From: Prochilodus magdalenae
Lineage: Eukaryota; Chordata; Actinopteri; Characiformes; Prochilodontidae
Direction: 5' to 3'
DNA length: 64,000 bases
NCBI GenBank assembly: GCA_024036415.1
Contig: JAMWET010003878.1
Span: 400,001 to 464,000 of the forward strand
In this document: one piece after another, positions 1 to 12,999 of the stretch
How the letters are laid out: each line of letters opens with the position of its first letter
Position numbering within the stretch: position 1 is the first letter of the stretch
Translations under genes and position numbers: made by a program
Notes under the pieces: model-generated
What the model was told of the DNA's origin: nothing
Databases searched by the model: none
Seen by the model: only the letters and a program-made list of their open reading frames with translations

Positions 1-3000
1 ATTTGTCTGGAGCAACAGATCACTGCAACAGCCTGAGAAGAGCTTCTAAGAAGAGTTTCATGTCCAACTCTTCTAAGAACAGTTTCACGTCTGTCCCTGT
101 ACAGTTCTTTATCTGGCACCGAGAACACCCCACGTGGAAAATCACCTTTCAAATCACCATCTCGTCTTTCCACCACTGAATCCATAGTGTTTATCTTTAG
201 AAATACATAAGATGTGTAAAAAGAACAGGAAATCTGAACTCAGAATAGATTTTAAACCCCTACAAACAATACAGCCTTAACATGACCAAAGACAACAGGT
301 CGCAGCATTATGTATTTAGTAGGCAATGCAAAATATGAATCTGTCAACAGGAAGTCTAAGGTGAGCATGTCGGACTGCATGTGCTAGAGGTTGATGTCTG
401 GGGGGTTTAGGGGTGGGGGGTCTGTGCAGAGGAAAGAACACGTGTTGATATTACTGTAAAAGGTACAACGGCAGCATCTCTGATAAAGATCAGGGGTAGA
501 GTGTTAAACTATGATATCACTGCATGGAAACACTCCAAAGTTCTGCTCTGAAACTGGAGGTGTTGCCTTGCACACGGTAACTGAAACCCATGAGAGGAGC
601 AACATACTCATGTAGCTCTGTGCTGCCAAACCCACACTCAGCTCAGCGAAAAAGACACAAACACCCTCGTATCTCACACCCTGATGTACAAAAAGCTGAT
701 CAAGAGAACGACATTCTTTAAAGCAATACTTCATTTGCTTACCTTCTGCCAGAGATTAACACTTAAGAGTTGGGAGTTATTATTTTCATTTTTTGTAATA
801 TGGTATGTAATGATAAAACATTTTCATTCATTTTTATTATAATTAATCTTGTCAAAAGATTACATTAGGGAATCACATTTTAATTTATTTGTTCAAATTT
901 GACACTATAGAATTGTTTTTAATTTTAAAATGCATTTAGTGCTTATAGTGTACAAAATACACTTAGAATGTATTCATTTAATTCAGCAATCCAATAGTTC
1001 ACATGAACTGAACATAAAAATCATCTGATTTGCACAAGGTAAAAGTTTCCAATATTTATGACTCTCAGGTAGAGCTATAGTAGCTGTAAGCTACAATAAG
1101 TGTATATGTCATGTTATCATATTTACAGTCAAAGGCTCCAACTGTTCCTAGATTTGGTTTTGTTATTCTGCTGAATTACTCATATTGTCACATTAGTGGT
1201 ATCAGATACTTCGGACTCATGTGCACATTTCTTATAAATACGTTCAGAGCACTGCAGTAGCTGGAAATAACGTTGGTTTTATCAATAGAGCCAACCACTG
1301 TACCTGCCATGTAAAAGCTGTATTTAGCATGAGCAATTGAGTTACAGAACCATCATAACACACAGCTTGCGATTGCCTGGGTTCAGGGTGGATTACAAAT
1401 GGTTAAATTGACAGGTTTGAGGTTGCATTACAGGGTTTTTCCATCTGTTATGATGTCCAGAAAGTAACCAATGCAAAAGTCTGCTTCTGCAACACAGCAC
1501 TGCATGCAGAGCAGTAACCGTTTATTAAAGTGAAAGGATTGATTAAAAGTTTACACTCTGTGCTTCCATTGCTTGTGTTAAAAAGCTATGATTGGTCAAT
1601 AAATATTGAATTACACTAGACCTTTACCACTGTTGTTGATGGGGCTGATTTCTAAGGGTTAACTGAACAGTGCCATTATATCAAGTTTAATCTATTATGT
1701 GCCATTTTTGCCATTTCTCTTTCAGAAGACATGATTTGTTTTTGATTTATGTTGGCTCCTTGCAATGCCCTGCCGAGTGAACCCAACATAAAACCGAAAT
1801 GTGAAACAAAGAGCCACTCGTGGACTCCTTTGGGAACTTGCTTACGTAATGACTTGCTTTTTACAAACACAAACATTGTGTTTTCATTTCAAAGCAAAAA
1901 ACTGAATGCTGTTTCTCCAGAACGCACCACAAGGTGCTAGATGAAGCCTAACGGGTACTGAACTATCATTACCTTAAGCAACTGTAGTATGGGGAAGGGG
2001 AAGAGTGCGTGAGTGAGAAGTCTAATGGATTTCCAGAATCAAGCCTTTGCCTCTCTAATAGATTAAGTGGAAAAGGGACCAAATTCTAATTATAGTTTTA
2101 ATTAATGAGGCTGAACAGTACCTCTTTAGAGGGTGCAGCAGTATTGTTTTGGCTCAGGAAACTGCGTACAAGAACAATGCGAGCCGGCAAATAGATCTCC
2201 AACAGCTGTCGCCAAGAAAATCCAATTCATATTTTACTTGGAGAGTCCTTTAGTACAAAAATAAATATCATTTATAATGCCTCTATGAGAATTCTTTAAA
2301 AAAAATAATAAGGTTGGAAAGTCCATTGGTAAAGCTGAACTGGGGGGCTGAGATGGTTATAAACCTCAAGACGTGGAGGAATGTTAAACGCACAGGAACG
2401 GTCTCTTGCAAAATATTCTTCAGATACACAAACAGGGTTGTAATTGCTCTTTAACAGTGCGTAACTTCTTGCTATTAATGAGGGAATCTGCCATGCTTCT
2501 AGGCATGTTGCATAACCCAATGAATACCCTCTCACAATCCGACAACCCTCTCATTGTTAATGCAAAACAGAGAAGGCGCCGAGCAGCCCAAAAGTACATC
2601 TGTAGTGTGCTGCATTGCGCTTCAAGCTGAATTCGAAATTGCCCTGTAGATCGTCACATTAGATCGCTAATTGGTGCTCATCAAAACACCAACCACATAT
2701 TTTTGGAACAATTAAATTCGCATGGCTGCTTCTCTGTGCACAATCACACATTGTGAACTTCAATGTGTTCTTGGAAGTTGTGAGACTGTACCCGCGCATA
2801 TGCTTCACAGTTTCTTTCAAAACTTTGCAGTTGTGATATTAATTTTAATACAATCTAAAGATTGGGAAATATAAAAAAAATATATAAAAACACCATGGGC
2901 CTGATACTCATACATGATGCTAATTTTACCTTTGTATATCTGCTGCAAGACTTTGCCACTTTTTGCTAAGTTATTCCTTTTTAGCTTCCACAGCCCTGTG

Positions 3001-5834
3001 TAAGAGTAAACATTGAAGCAGATGTTACAAAAGGCATAGTTTTAAAAAAGATGATACAAAATCTTTTGGGATCAAGTGAGATTGAGGCAGAAAGCAGAGA
3101 GGCCTAGACCACCTTCTGGAGCTGTGAGCTTCTCAGCCACCAGCAGTCTGTGCTAAGCTGCCCGAGACATTGCCTGGGGACTTTAAGCCCCCATTCTGCC
3201 CAAGGACACCCACACACACACAAACACACGGCCTCTGCTTCAGCAACAGGGACAGACGCTGCACAGTCAGCTGGGCTAGCTGGAGAAAAAGGCCTGGATC
3301 AGCATCCAGAGAGAACTGTCTGCAACCAGGCGTGGAGGAGATGTGTACATTGGCAATGCCATGCACACTACACCCTCCCAAGCTCTCAAGCCAAAATTGT
3401 TAGCTGAGTCATATTCTGACAAACTGCCTGCTTCTAAACTAATGTACACATGTGATATGGCACTGACCTGAGTGTAACAGTTTTAGATTAGGATAATAAA
3501 TCTAAGAGTTCAGCCATACAGCACTCATTTGAGCAAAAATCCATGTGGCCAACTATGAATATTATGCTAGCTTTCATTCAACACACTGTTAAAAATAAAG
3601 ATATTAGAGAGGACTTAATAGAGCAATGGTACAATGGTTACCTAAAGAATCTCTCTATGGATGGCTCTTTAAAGAACCATTTTCTGTACATGAACCCATC
3701 ACAATGGTCTCTAAATGCTACTCTGACAGAACTCACAAAAAACTGCAGTGAAAATGATGCTGGCAGAAGTTTTTCTTAAATAATTAGGCAAAGAAAAGGC
3801 GGAAAGGTGTTACTAAGAAACATATCAGACTTTACACAGCTATCCTGATTATCCTGATGGTAATGTAGCTTTTATATCTTTTCCCAGTTTTTGATAGAGC
3901 TTTATGGAATATCACAAATTACAGTTCAATTTAAAAACTATTGACAGGCTTATACTGGCTTTAAGGTAAGTTAAACTTCATCTTAACATGCCAAACTACT
4001 TAAATGTAGTTTATAGTTGCTAAAAATAATTTTAATATGATGTGCAACTGATAAATCTGATGTTTCACAAATAAAACTAGTGAACTAGTTACTGGACTGT
4101 ACAGAGGCCACATTTGGTAATAAAACTTGGTGTGCTGGTAAATATTGCATTTATGCACATGCAAAAAAAAAACCCTTCCACATGTTTGTCAGTCAACATC
4201 AGAACACATTTAGGATGACTGACACCACGCTGTCTGTTCCTCTTCCACATGTCAAAAGCGGAATGCAATTGGAAATACAGTCTGGAACTCCAGCAGCTCG
4301 ACAGTAGCGGGAGAACTAAGAACAGAAAAGTAAGCCATTTTGTTCCAGAGATATGATGAGTCACCCTGTCCTCCGGCGACGGTACACGTGGTTAGGTAAC
4401 ACACCAAAATAGTAAAAAAAAGGGAGACAAATCATGCTAGAACGAGAGCATGAAACTTCACACAGATCTGCTGCACCCTAACAGAGCATGGCAACATGAA
4501 GAGAAAAGATGTATATATATGTTTTCTCTGAGGAAAGAAACAAGTATGCACCGGGATTAGAGTTTGGCTCATCCTTGCCATTCCCTGGACTTAAGAAGTG
4601 ATCCCGAGCATTTCCCTGCGCTGTTTCTGCCAGTATTAGATAGAGCAGTGGTCCTGCTCTGAACTGCCCCTTTCCCCCCAGTGCCTGCTGCCTGTAAAAA
4701 ATCAGAAGTATGTGTGGAACGCCCATTTGACAGGAGCGCTGAAGTGGTTCATCTTCCAGGCGGCCACGCTAGTCGAGGGCTGTTTGGAACAAACAACAGC
4801 TGCGCTGTGTGGCCAGCGAGCCAAAGGGCTGAGAGTCCTGGGCATCAGGCCCTAGTCACACCCTGTAATGCCACTGCTGGCTAAGCATGGCTCCGAAGTA
4901 GGCTTGGGTGATATTCTCCTAGTGGCGTCTGACTGTTATTTTTAATTTTTTTCATTTTTGGCAACTGTATTGCTGAATAAACTCTGTAGACTTAATGATG
5001 AAAAGAAGATAAGATGATATTTTTCATTATCAAGATATATTACATTACATTACATCAGAACATGGAAGCGATTGGGGATATTGTCAGTAAAGAACACTTA
5101 TCAGAACCATGTTCTATTACAAATAGAGAATAATTAGCTCTGTTTAACACAGCATAAATATTTTGAAACACTTAAAATTTATGGTACTCAGTGGTAGTTT
5201 AACACTGTATACGACATGTAGTGTATTGTGAAGATTTCTGTCATTATGTGATATTTCTATTGCCATAACTTACAGTGTAGAGCAGGGCATATCCAGATCC
5301 TTGTTAAGGAATACATGGGCAGAATACTCTCATCAGACCTTTCGAAACCAATCTCTGCTAACACAATTACTAAATAATTTAGTCTACAGTCTCGTACTAC
5401 CATGTCACTGGAAATGGGTCAGCAGGAAAATCTCTGACAAGCAATAGGGTAAGAGGCTTTGACGTTGAATGATCAGTAGCCAGTGTATGAAGCCTTCCGC
5501 TACAAAGCAGAAGTACAGCGCTTATGAAAACACAGCCACACAAAGCTTTAGTCTGTGCATGGTCAAGTGTGATAATCACTATGCTGCATATAGCTGTCAT
5601 TTCTCATCATCACATGTGGGTGTCCAAGCCTAATACTCTCTGCTCCAGTGAGTATGTGTGTGACCATATAGTTTAGCATTGAGATGGTCAAAACCCACCT
5701 GTCTCTGCCACTCACACAAACCAAGTGCTTATGACAGCTTGTCCGGTCATTGTGTACAGGGGACTTAGAGGGATGTCATGACCCGAATGCTTGCAGGGTT
5801 CTGCTGGGTTAGGCATCTTACAGGCTCGCACCAG

Positions 5835-5844
5835 CCATATAAGG
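5835..5844. promoter_or_regulatory. CArG-box match CCATATAAGG
   Basis: Exact match to CC(A/T)6GG, the serum response factor consensus. About four such matches are expected by chance in 64 kb of unbiased sequence, so this alone is weak. Confidence 0.2.
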
Positions 5845-8800
5845 ACTGCCGCGATACTGGGAAAACAGATGCACCTGTCAATAGAGGGAAGGAAACTAGA
5901 GCAGGGAGGGAAGGAGAGAGGGAGTATGAGGTTTAGCAGCCTTAAAGGAAACAGCAAGTTTATTTACCTGCCCGTCTGAATTAGCCCTCAAGGGTTGATA
6001 TGGCCTCCCCCTTTAAGCGTTTTGGATATAAGGGCAAGCAAAATGCTGAGCTGTATGCACAAATACAAACTGACCCCTCAGTGAGCTGCTGACAGCAGTG
6101 CAGACTTATCACACCATGCCAAACTGTCAGGAAGTGATAATAGTCATAATTCACAGACTGAAACCTGTTATTTAAGTTCAATGCACATTCTGTGTTACAA
6201 AATATCAGAAAATCTGACAAAGCCTGTTGTTCTCTCTCTTTTTTATTGGATGAAGCTGTAAATTAAATTTTAAGGAAGAATGCTTAATTTCAATGTAGAA
6301 ACAAATGGCAGTGCAAGAATTGCCTAACACAATGTGACCATCTAAAGCTGGTAGAGTAAGACTGATAGAGCATTAAGGAGTGCTCAAGCATTGTTTCCAA
6401 CAGTCACTCCCTCGTGGAGAGGTGCTCCATAACAGTGAAAAAGCAGCCCTGCTAGACCACTGACACAGACAGAGCAGCCTGCTGAAGAACAGAGGCAATC
6501 CTGGTATTTGTAACTGTCAGCGTGGAGCAGTTGGACACATGACCTTGTGCATGTCCTTGGCGACTCGACAGCATGTGTACACACAAGCAGCAGGCCAGGG
6601 ACGCTAGCAGCTGCCACCCATTTTCTTTGGTTACTCAACTGTTTACCTTCACTTTGTCAAAAACACAACTGGACAAGCATGCATACCTGATGGGTGACAC
6701 CCAACACCACAACGTAATAAGCCTATTAAGGAAAGCGACAAAAACAAAGTATTGTAAAATGCTAATACTGCTAATAATACACGAAACCCAGAGGTGCCCA
6801 ATGAGCTAGTCACTAGCCTTCATTCACTGTAAGAATCAATAATGTTTTGATAAACTTTTAATAATGTTAGCAGGATGCATTCTAAATAGAATCAGAAACA
6901 AATGCTTGGAGTTCGCCTTTTGGCATCCTCCTAAAGGACAAAGTCACTTTACCATCAGTCACAAGCCTGTAAAGGTAGTGAACACATGTGACCTAGATTT
7001 CCAAATATCTAGGGGGGCATGAGAACTGCTAACACTACTGTACTGTTTCCCTTACTCTCTCATATAAAAGGCAAGAGAACAAGCAAAGCAGAGCAAGCTG
7101 GCTCTCTCAAGCAGGACAGCTTGAGCATAGACATGACCACACCCTAATGAGCTGTGGATACTATCCTTTTTTTGAGGGGGGGGGGGGGTGTTGGTGTTAC
7201 CAACTTGTGTTACTAAGTGTAGTTGTGTCTGATTCCACTCATAGGTATCCCCTAACCTAACTTGCTGCCAACGCTAGTAAGGTAAAGCCTATGACATAAT
7301 TTCAAACTGCTGCAAAAGTCATTGGACAGCTTAACACAGTCAGAAGAAAACACTAAATGCCACTAAATGCTAAATTCTGCTACGTCAGCTAATATTCGTC
7401 CATGCTGGCTAACATCACAGTGATGGGGAGAGAGTAAGAATCATCATTTTTACCCCAAAAAGGTGAGACCAATTGTACTCTCCATCGATGGCTGTAGATG
7501 CTACTAAGGATCAGGCGCACAAGGAAAGAGGATGTCCAGAGGAGTCCCACAGCCCTTTCCCACAGGCCTGTGCCGTTTTTGGTCTAGGCAAGCCAGCATG
7601 CCACCTACTGAGATGCATGAAATGAGATGATTAACCATCTGCATCCTGCAATCCTTAGTGTTTGCGTACATGACCGAGGAGATCTTACATCTACTACACT
7701 GCACTTTACTGTATGTAAAATGGATCATAATGATGCAGTGCGTTGTCATGACAACCTGTAGGCTGGTGTTGCTTGTTTGTTACGTTACTGCTTTCAGAGC
7801 CTGTTGCTCAAAAGACCCCCAACCATGATTATATACTTTAATGAAAAAGGTTAGTTTCTCTTTCACGGACTCATCTCTGACTCACAAACAACAACTCATA
7901 AACAAGCTGTGCAACAGCGACCTGCGCAGATATGTGTTGTAGGCTGACAACAGGAAGTATGTGCTACCACGGAGAGTATGCAAGAGAGCTTGGCCATAGC
8001 TGTGGTCAGTGGAGGGGGCTTGCGGCAACACCACAACGTCGTTCTGCAACAGTGCAGCATAGGCCAACTTCCCCTTTCCGCACATACAATCTAGCTTTCT
8101 CTGCGACCCCTTGTACAAACTGTGACAGACTCTGCAAAGTGATGGCTGGTATTTCCGGCAATGCAAAACCTGTAAAGAGAAGTGCTGAAACTTTTCTTTG
8201 AAAACTTGCACATTTGAAACTTGCAAAGTCGAGTTATTCCACTGTCTGAAAAGGTCATGTTGTGCTATCAACTCAAGCCGAGCAGTTTACTACTGTACTT
8301 CCATGTGCTTTTGTGGTAGAATGCGACATAATATTGTAACCTCAGAGCTCGAAAGCAGGTTTTATGAGAATGAATGATCACGGGCCTGTCAAAAGCTTTA
8401 CAATATGTGGTTTTTAATGCAAAACTGCAAAACTAACAACTGACAAAAATACCACCCCATACATATAACTATACCCCACACATTTTATCCCCATGGAGTG
8501 ATAACTAGCACTTGCCACATTTAGGGAAAAATTCAAATATGTGTTTTTTAACAATAGTTGGGAAAAAAAAACTAAAATGCTAATTATATGTAGTAAAAAC
8601 TAGTTATATAATATTATGTCATATATATATATATATATATAAAATTTACAAAAACACTATTCATATTAAAGAAAAAGGTTCTCTGATGAAAATGAAGCTG
8701 CTTGTATTAGTAAACAGTGTTTTTATGTTGTCTCTCTTGCAGATATTTTTTTTCCTACTTAATTGAGAGTAACAGTTAAAAACTTTCAGAGGGTGACTTC

Positions 8801-9489
8801 CTCCCAAGCATTTCACGGTGTCTATTAGTCTCCAATCAAACGATCCTAAGTTAACAGTCCAGTGCAGTTATATTACGCCTTGTGGTCGTCATGGAGACCA
8901 CTTCCAGGAGATTACTAATTGATCTCACTTCTGTTACCTTCCTGCCGACACTGAAAAAGAATGAAATGCGAAACACAACGAGAATCCTATAGCAATTTCC
9001 GCTAAAGCAGTGGGAAGAGAAAAGGATGTCTAGCGTTCCAGTTTTCTCTTTGTCAATCTTCAAAGAAATAGGTTTTAAAAGGTTCTTCATGGTGCTGTAG
9101 TTGAGATCATTTGCTGGGGAAAAGATGTCTGGCTTGTTGGTCTGCTAAAATCCTTTTATTCTGTTGGTCTTTTCAGTTTGCAGACCATGATGGCATACCA
9201 AATAAAAATTATAGGAAAGACTTTTGAAAACTCTCGTGTGGCAGTAGCAATGACATAATGATAGGCTACCTCTCATCCTATCACAGTCGGATTTTTTCAA
9301 GGTACAGCAAAGAACTAAGATTAAATGTCAAAAGCCTGAAGGTAGACATCCCCACCCTTTCTTTACTCTTTCTCATTTGAAAACAAATGGCCCTACTTCA
9401 TCATAAGAAGATTGTACAGCACAGAAGCTCTACATTTTGGGAGTGAGAACTCTGTACGACCTTCATGATTATAACTGTTATTTTATGGT

Positions 9490-10020
9490 TCCTTATGTTC
9501 TGCAATGGATAAAGTGAGGAATATTAAAGTTCTGTCCACAACATAAGGTGAATAATATAAAGGTCTTTCCAAAGTGCTTAAACACAAGAACCTCAAAGAT
9601 ATGTCCTAAATGAATGACATGAAGAACCACAATGTTGTATTCTTTTGAAAATAGTGGAACCATAAACTCACCCGAGGTAGAAAAACTCAACAGCCTCAAA
9701 ACTTTGTCTAAAATAGATAGTGAAGAACCACAAAGCTCTGTCAAAAGGAGCTGAACTCAAGAACCTTACAGCTTGGTTTGAAAAGGATAACATACAGAAC
9801 CTCAAAGCGCTATCCAAAATGACTGATCTCTAGAATCAAAGTTCTATTCAAAACATGGACAAATTGAAGAATCTCAAAGGTTTTTTCCGAAGTGGCTAAA
9901 CACCAGAACCTCAAAGATGTGTCTAAAGTGACTTAACTCAGGAACATCAAAGTTCTGCCCTAAATGGGTAAAATGAACAAAATCAAACTCTTTTCAAAGA
10001 GGAAGATTTACGTTGATTCT
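9490..10020. repeat. degenerate 36-bp minisatellite, about 13-14 units
   Basis: Tandem units begin with variants of AGAACCTCAAAG followed by TTCTGTCC/TAAAATGG and end AACTCA or similar. Starting at 9723 successive units measure 36, 36, 36, 36, 37, 36, 36 and 36 bases; earlier units near 9510-9720 are more decayed, one shortened to about 30 and one expanded. Units differ from one another at roughly a quarter to a third of positions. 36 is divisible by three, but stops occur in the units, so it is not a coding repeat. It lies about 200 nt into the intron following the common exon. Confidence 0.85.
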
Positions 10021-10217
10021 TTTTTCAGAGCATCTCCATCAATAAACTTGATACTTTTTTTCTCAAATAATTAAATGAAGAAATACATCATATGTGGTGC
10101 ACAATTGGAATTGAAGAGACAATCAGAACTGGAGAAAGTGAGAGAAATAGCACTGAAGTGATTCTTTTTGCAGTTAGACTCAGAAATGTGAGAAATGGGC
10201 TTAGTTGGCAAACCGAC

Positions 10218-10443
10218 CTGCGCTTCCTGTGCTGGGCGGCCTGTGGGGGGCACCGGCAGACACCATGTTTCTGTGGAGGGAGCCTTGAGGAGGGGACAGC
10301 ATGGAGCTGTCAGTCAGCGAAGCGGCAGCAGCTGGCAGACCTTGACCGCTGAGAGAGCCCCCCGGGTTGTAGGACATGGCGTTGGGGTTCGTCACCGGCA
10401 CTGCCACATGCATGGAGAAATTCTGCTGGGGCAAAGCTGTGGG
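10218..10443 (-). CDS. mef2a: MEF2A common exon after the alpha1/alpha2 choice (start of transactivation region)
   Basis: From CCTGCAG|CCCACAGCT (acceptor at 10444) the minus strand reads PTALPQQNFSMHVAVPVTNP..., through SLTDSSMLSPPQ and HRPPSTGSAG, about 75 codons, ending in phase 1 at GCAG|GTCGGT. It aligns with the mammalian stretch APGLPPQNFSMSVTVPVTSP...RPPSTGNAG (from memory), with the same number of residues between NHKI and QNFSM when phase 0 entry is used. The acceptor could alternatively be CCCACAG six bases further in, but that would break the frame with both alpha exons. Beyond the donor the frame meets RFAN-stop, so it is not coding. The downstream half of the protein is not in the window. 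The donor is weak (C at +3, G at +4). Confidence 0.95.
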
Positions 10444-12864
10444 CTGCAGGCACATTCACAAACACATGAACACACACAGTCACACACACACACACACACA
10501 CACAAAAATAGTTTCAATGCATGAAGACTACAGCACCCTAACTACTTAAATATCTTATTATCATGATCACAACTATCCAGTTAGTGGCTGTTTTCATTTG
10601 CTATACTACAAAACAATAGTTGTACTATTTAAAATCATGGTGGACTTAATTCCTTTCAGTTCTGATCTTGTTTAGCCCAGATACTAGACTCAAAATGGTC
10701 ATGTGAGAATGTGTGTGCACATATCTCCAGGCCTCTATCAGGAGTGAAAGACGACTCCTGGGCTTTGGTGCTTTTATCAAACAATGGGGTAAACCAGAAG
10801 ATGGATAGCACAGTGGAAAAAAGGTAATCTCAGGAGTGCGATCTCAGGATCACCTTGGGCTGTCCAAAAAACCCTGCCTAGTGTGAGGAATACTGTCGGA
10901 AAGCAACTCTCCTTTATGAAGTCTTTTACACTGTGCACAGTACAATACCATTTTTCATCCAGGCACAAATCACATAACATTATACTGTATACATGTATAG
11001 ACATGCATATATTGGCACAATATCTTGGATTTCATGGCAATAGTCAGCACTGCACTTGATGTATTCCACTAAACCAAACAAAGGTACTCTGGTCAGTGAG
11101 ATCACACTGCTAATATAAATGCTACAGTACATGCTGCTCGCAAATTCTTACAAATGACTAGGGTAGTGTGCATAAACTAGGCTACTTTTCTTTGTCTGAT
11201 TTTACGTTTGCTGAAATTACATTTAGCACATAGCACGCTAATGAAGTGCAGTATGGTCTATGGTCAGTGCAGTGCTGATTATCCGCAGAGTCTCTGGGTG
11301 GGTGAGTGTGAGCAGTGAAAGTGAGACCACTCCATTCGCAGCACGCTACAGTCAGTGAGCCAGTTAGTGATATCATTAGTGTGTTAATGGCACAAAATAA
11401 GTGGCGCTTTGTTCATGTGCAGGTTGGACAGTGTGGGGGGGGGGTGGGCTCCTTGGCAAGTCTTTGTCAGAATGTTATGGTCACCACTCGCAATAAGATC
11501 ACCATTGTATCAGGTAAAAAACAGCTTGATAAAAATGTATTTTTAGTTTTATTTAGATGTATTTTAGGGGTGGGGAAGGGGTGGAGTTTGCGATAGGGAA
11601 AACTTTCATATTAGCTCGGTAGCGTCTTAGGTCTAGATCAATTAAGCTGTTTGGCCTGGCAAGTCCAGGTTTTAAAAGGCCCATATCCTTCATTTTCCAT
11701 GCTTTTCCATATTTTCCCCTAAAGTGTGTAATTTTTTAAGTAATTTTAATCATTAAAATTCACTTTTCAATATAACTTTGTCATGCTGTTTAGTTACATG
11801 TAACCTTTAGTTATATGTCAACAGGCCCTGTTGTGACTGTCTGTTCATCGAAAAAGCTGCTTCTTATAACTCTACTGTTAATGTGCAGGGTTAAACTGTT
11901 TTAGGCATTATATACTGTATGTCAGTTTTATGACATTACAAAAACAATAAAATCAAAGTGGGCCATTTTCAATAGGATGACTGTATGGACTGGGCATGGA
12001 ACGGTACATTTTAAAATTTGAACAATATTTACATACTACGTTAAAATCTTGAATTAGAAAAGCAGAGGAGATTCTTTTCCATGATATGGACCCTTTAAAG
12101 AAACCAAAGGAATCGCCAAAGGACATGTACAAATAACCCAGGTATTATCACCCACTAGAACGAGGGAAAAAGAAAGTGGCTTTAATGAGAGTGAGGAAGA
12201 AAAAGTGAGAGTGGGAACATTCGAGCTCTCCACAATCTTCTCCCCTTTTCACATGACCCGGGTAGAGTGTAGCTCTGAAGGAAAAAAAGATTCAATTTCC
12301 AGATCCGCCGGGGTGTAAACTGGGCTTGTGAAAAAGAACACATCAATCACCCCCAGCCACCGGATCTGTCAATATGCAAGCCACTTCTCAGAACTGGTAA
12401 ATCTTCCCAGGGAAATATTTTTCATGGCAGCAAAAATCTGTGTCTACTTTTATTTCTACTTTAAAAAAATTAAAATAATGCTTTCTTTATTGCACAAGGC
12501 ATGTGGCTGAAAGTCTGCTGGCAGTTTTTGGTTATCATAACAAATCCTAATGTTGCAAAATTAGCTTTTTGACTGAGTGTTCAAAAATGGGCAAAGCCTA
12601 TCCAAACAATGTGATCTTATCGAGGTGTGCAAAAAACGGGGTTGCAATAAACAATGCAAAAAAAAAGAAAAAGATTGCACGTCCAACAAAAAAAAAAAAA
12701 AAAAAAGGTTAATGCTTGAAAAAGTCTGTGTTTGCATAAATATGTGGACAGAGGTTGCAGGGTGGGGTGATGTAAAAAAAAAAAAAAGTTAAAGGTGAAC
12801 AAAAAAGAGGGGAGGGAGTATCCTTTCTGCCACAAAGCCAAGCAAGAACGTTGCGTCTACTTAC
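10444..12864 (-). other. mef2a: mef2a intron between alpha2 and the common exon (2.4 kb)
   Basis: Runs from the GTAAGT donor of alpha2 (or 2626 nt from alpha1) to the CCTGCAG acceptor of the common exon. It contains A-rich tracts at 12660-12706 and 12774-12787 within 200 nt of alpha2 (U-rich in the transcript), and a TG repeat before the acceptor. No coding sequence seen. Confidence 0.85.
10481..10504 (-). repeat. (TG)n tract just upstream of the common exon acceptor
   Basis: (CA)12 on the plus strand, hence (UG)12 in the pre-mRNA, ending 38 nt before the 3' splice site; the intervening bases are themselves UG-rich (GUGUGUUCAUGUGUUUGUGAAUGUG). Confidence 0.9.
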
Positions 12865-12999
12865 GATTTTATGATTTCGCATCATATTATCAAACTCCTC
12901 ATTAATTTTTTTATATTTCTCTTCTGTGTGGGGGGTGAGGACATATGAGGCATCAGGGTCCGGGCTATCACAGCCTCTGTGTTCTTTCTTGTTTAGCGC
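12865..12999 (-). CDS. mef2a: MEF2A alternative exon, alpha2 type (45 codons)
   Basis: Minus-strand translation starts ALNKKEHRGCDSPDPDASYV after TTCACTACAG (acceptor 13000) and ends EEFDNMMRNHKI before GTAAGTAGA (donor 12864). Both boundaries are phase 0. From memory, 44 of 45 residues match mammalian MEF2A alpha2; the TP site in YVLTPHTEEK is retained. The alpha2 form is the muscle-enriched version in mammals. The exon has no internal stop, is the same phase as alpha1 and could be included with it without breaking the frame, so exclusivity must come from splicing rather than from frame. The acceptor has a poor pyrimidine tract compared with the other exons, which suits an exon that needs an activator. 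Confidence 0.97.

Larger units (their letters stand above)
1..10217 (-). other. mef2a: mef2a intron after the common exon (10.2 kb, continues beyond base 1)
   Basis: No reading frame here resembles the next MEF2A exon (sought as GN-FVNSRASP, KSPPPP and RKPDLRV on the minus strand), so the exon should lie outside the window. Contents: generally AT-rich sequence, a 36-bp minisatellite at about 9490-10020, a 13-base G run near 7177-7189, (AT)n at about 8623-8640, a CCATATAAGG box at 5835-5844, and scattered ORFs of 60-130 codons without recognisable similarity. Confidence 0.85.

Noticed and set aside
9490..10020. 36-base repeats considered as a CRISPR array
   Set aside because: Units are contiguous and diverged with no unique spacers, and this is animal DNA.
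1..10217. Next MEF2A coding exon
   Set aside because: No minus-strand match to the expected NSRASP, KSPPPP or RKPDLRV blocks; presumed outside the window.
10444..10450. Alternative acceptor CCCACAG|CTTTG for the common exon
   Set aside because: Would need phase-1 donors on alpha1 and alpha2, whereas both have phase-0 GTAAGT donors; the upstream CTGCAG restores mammalian spacing.
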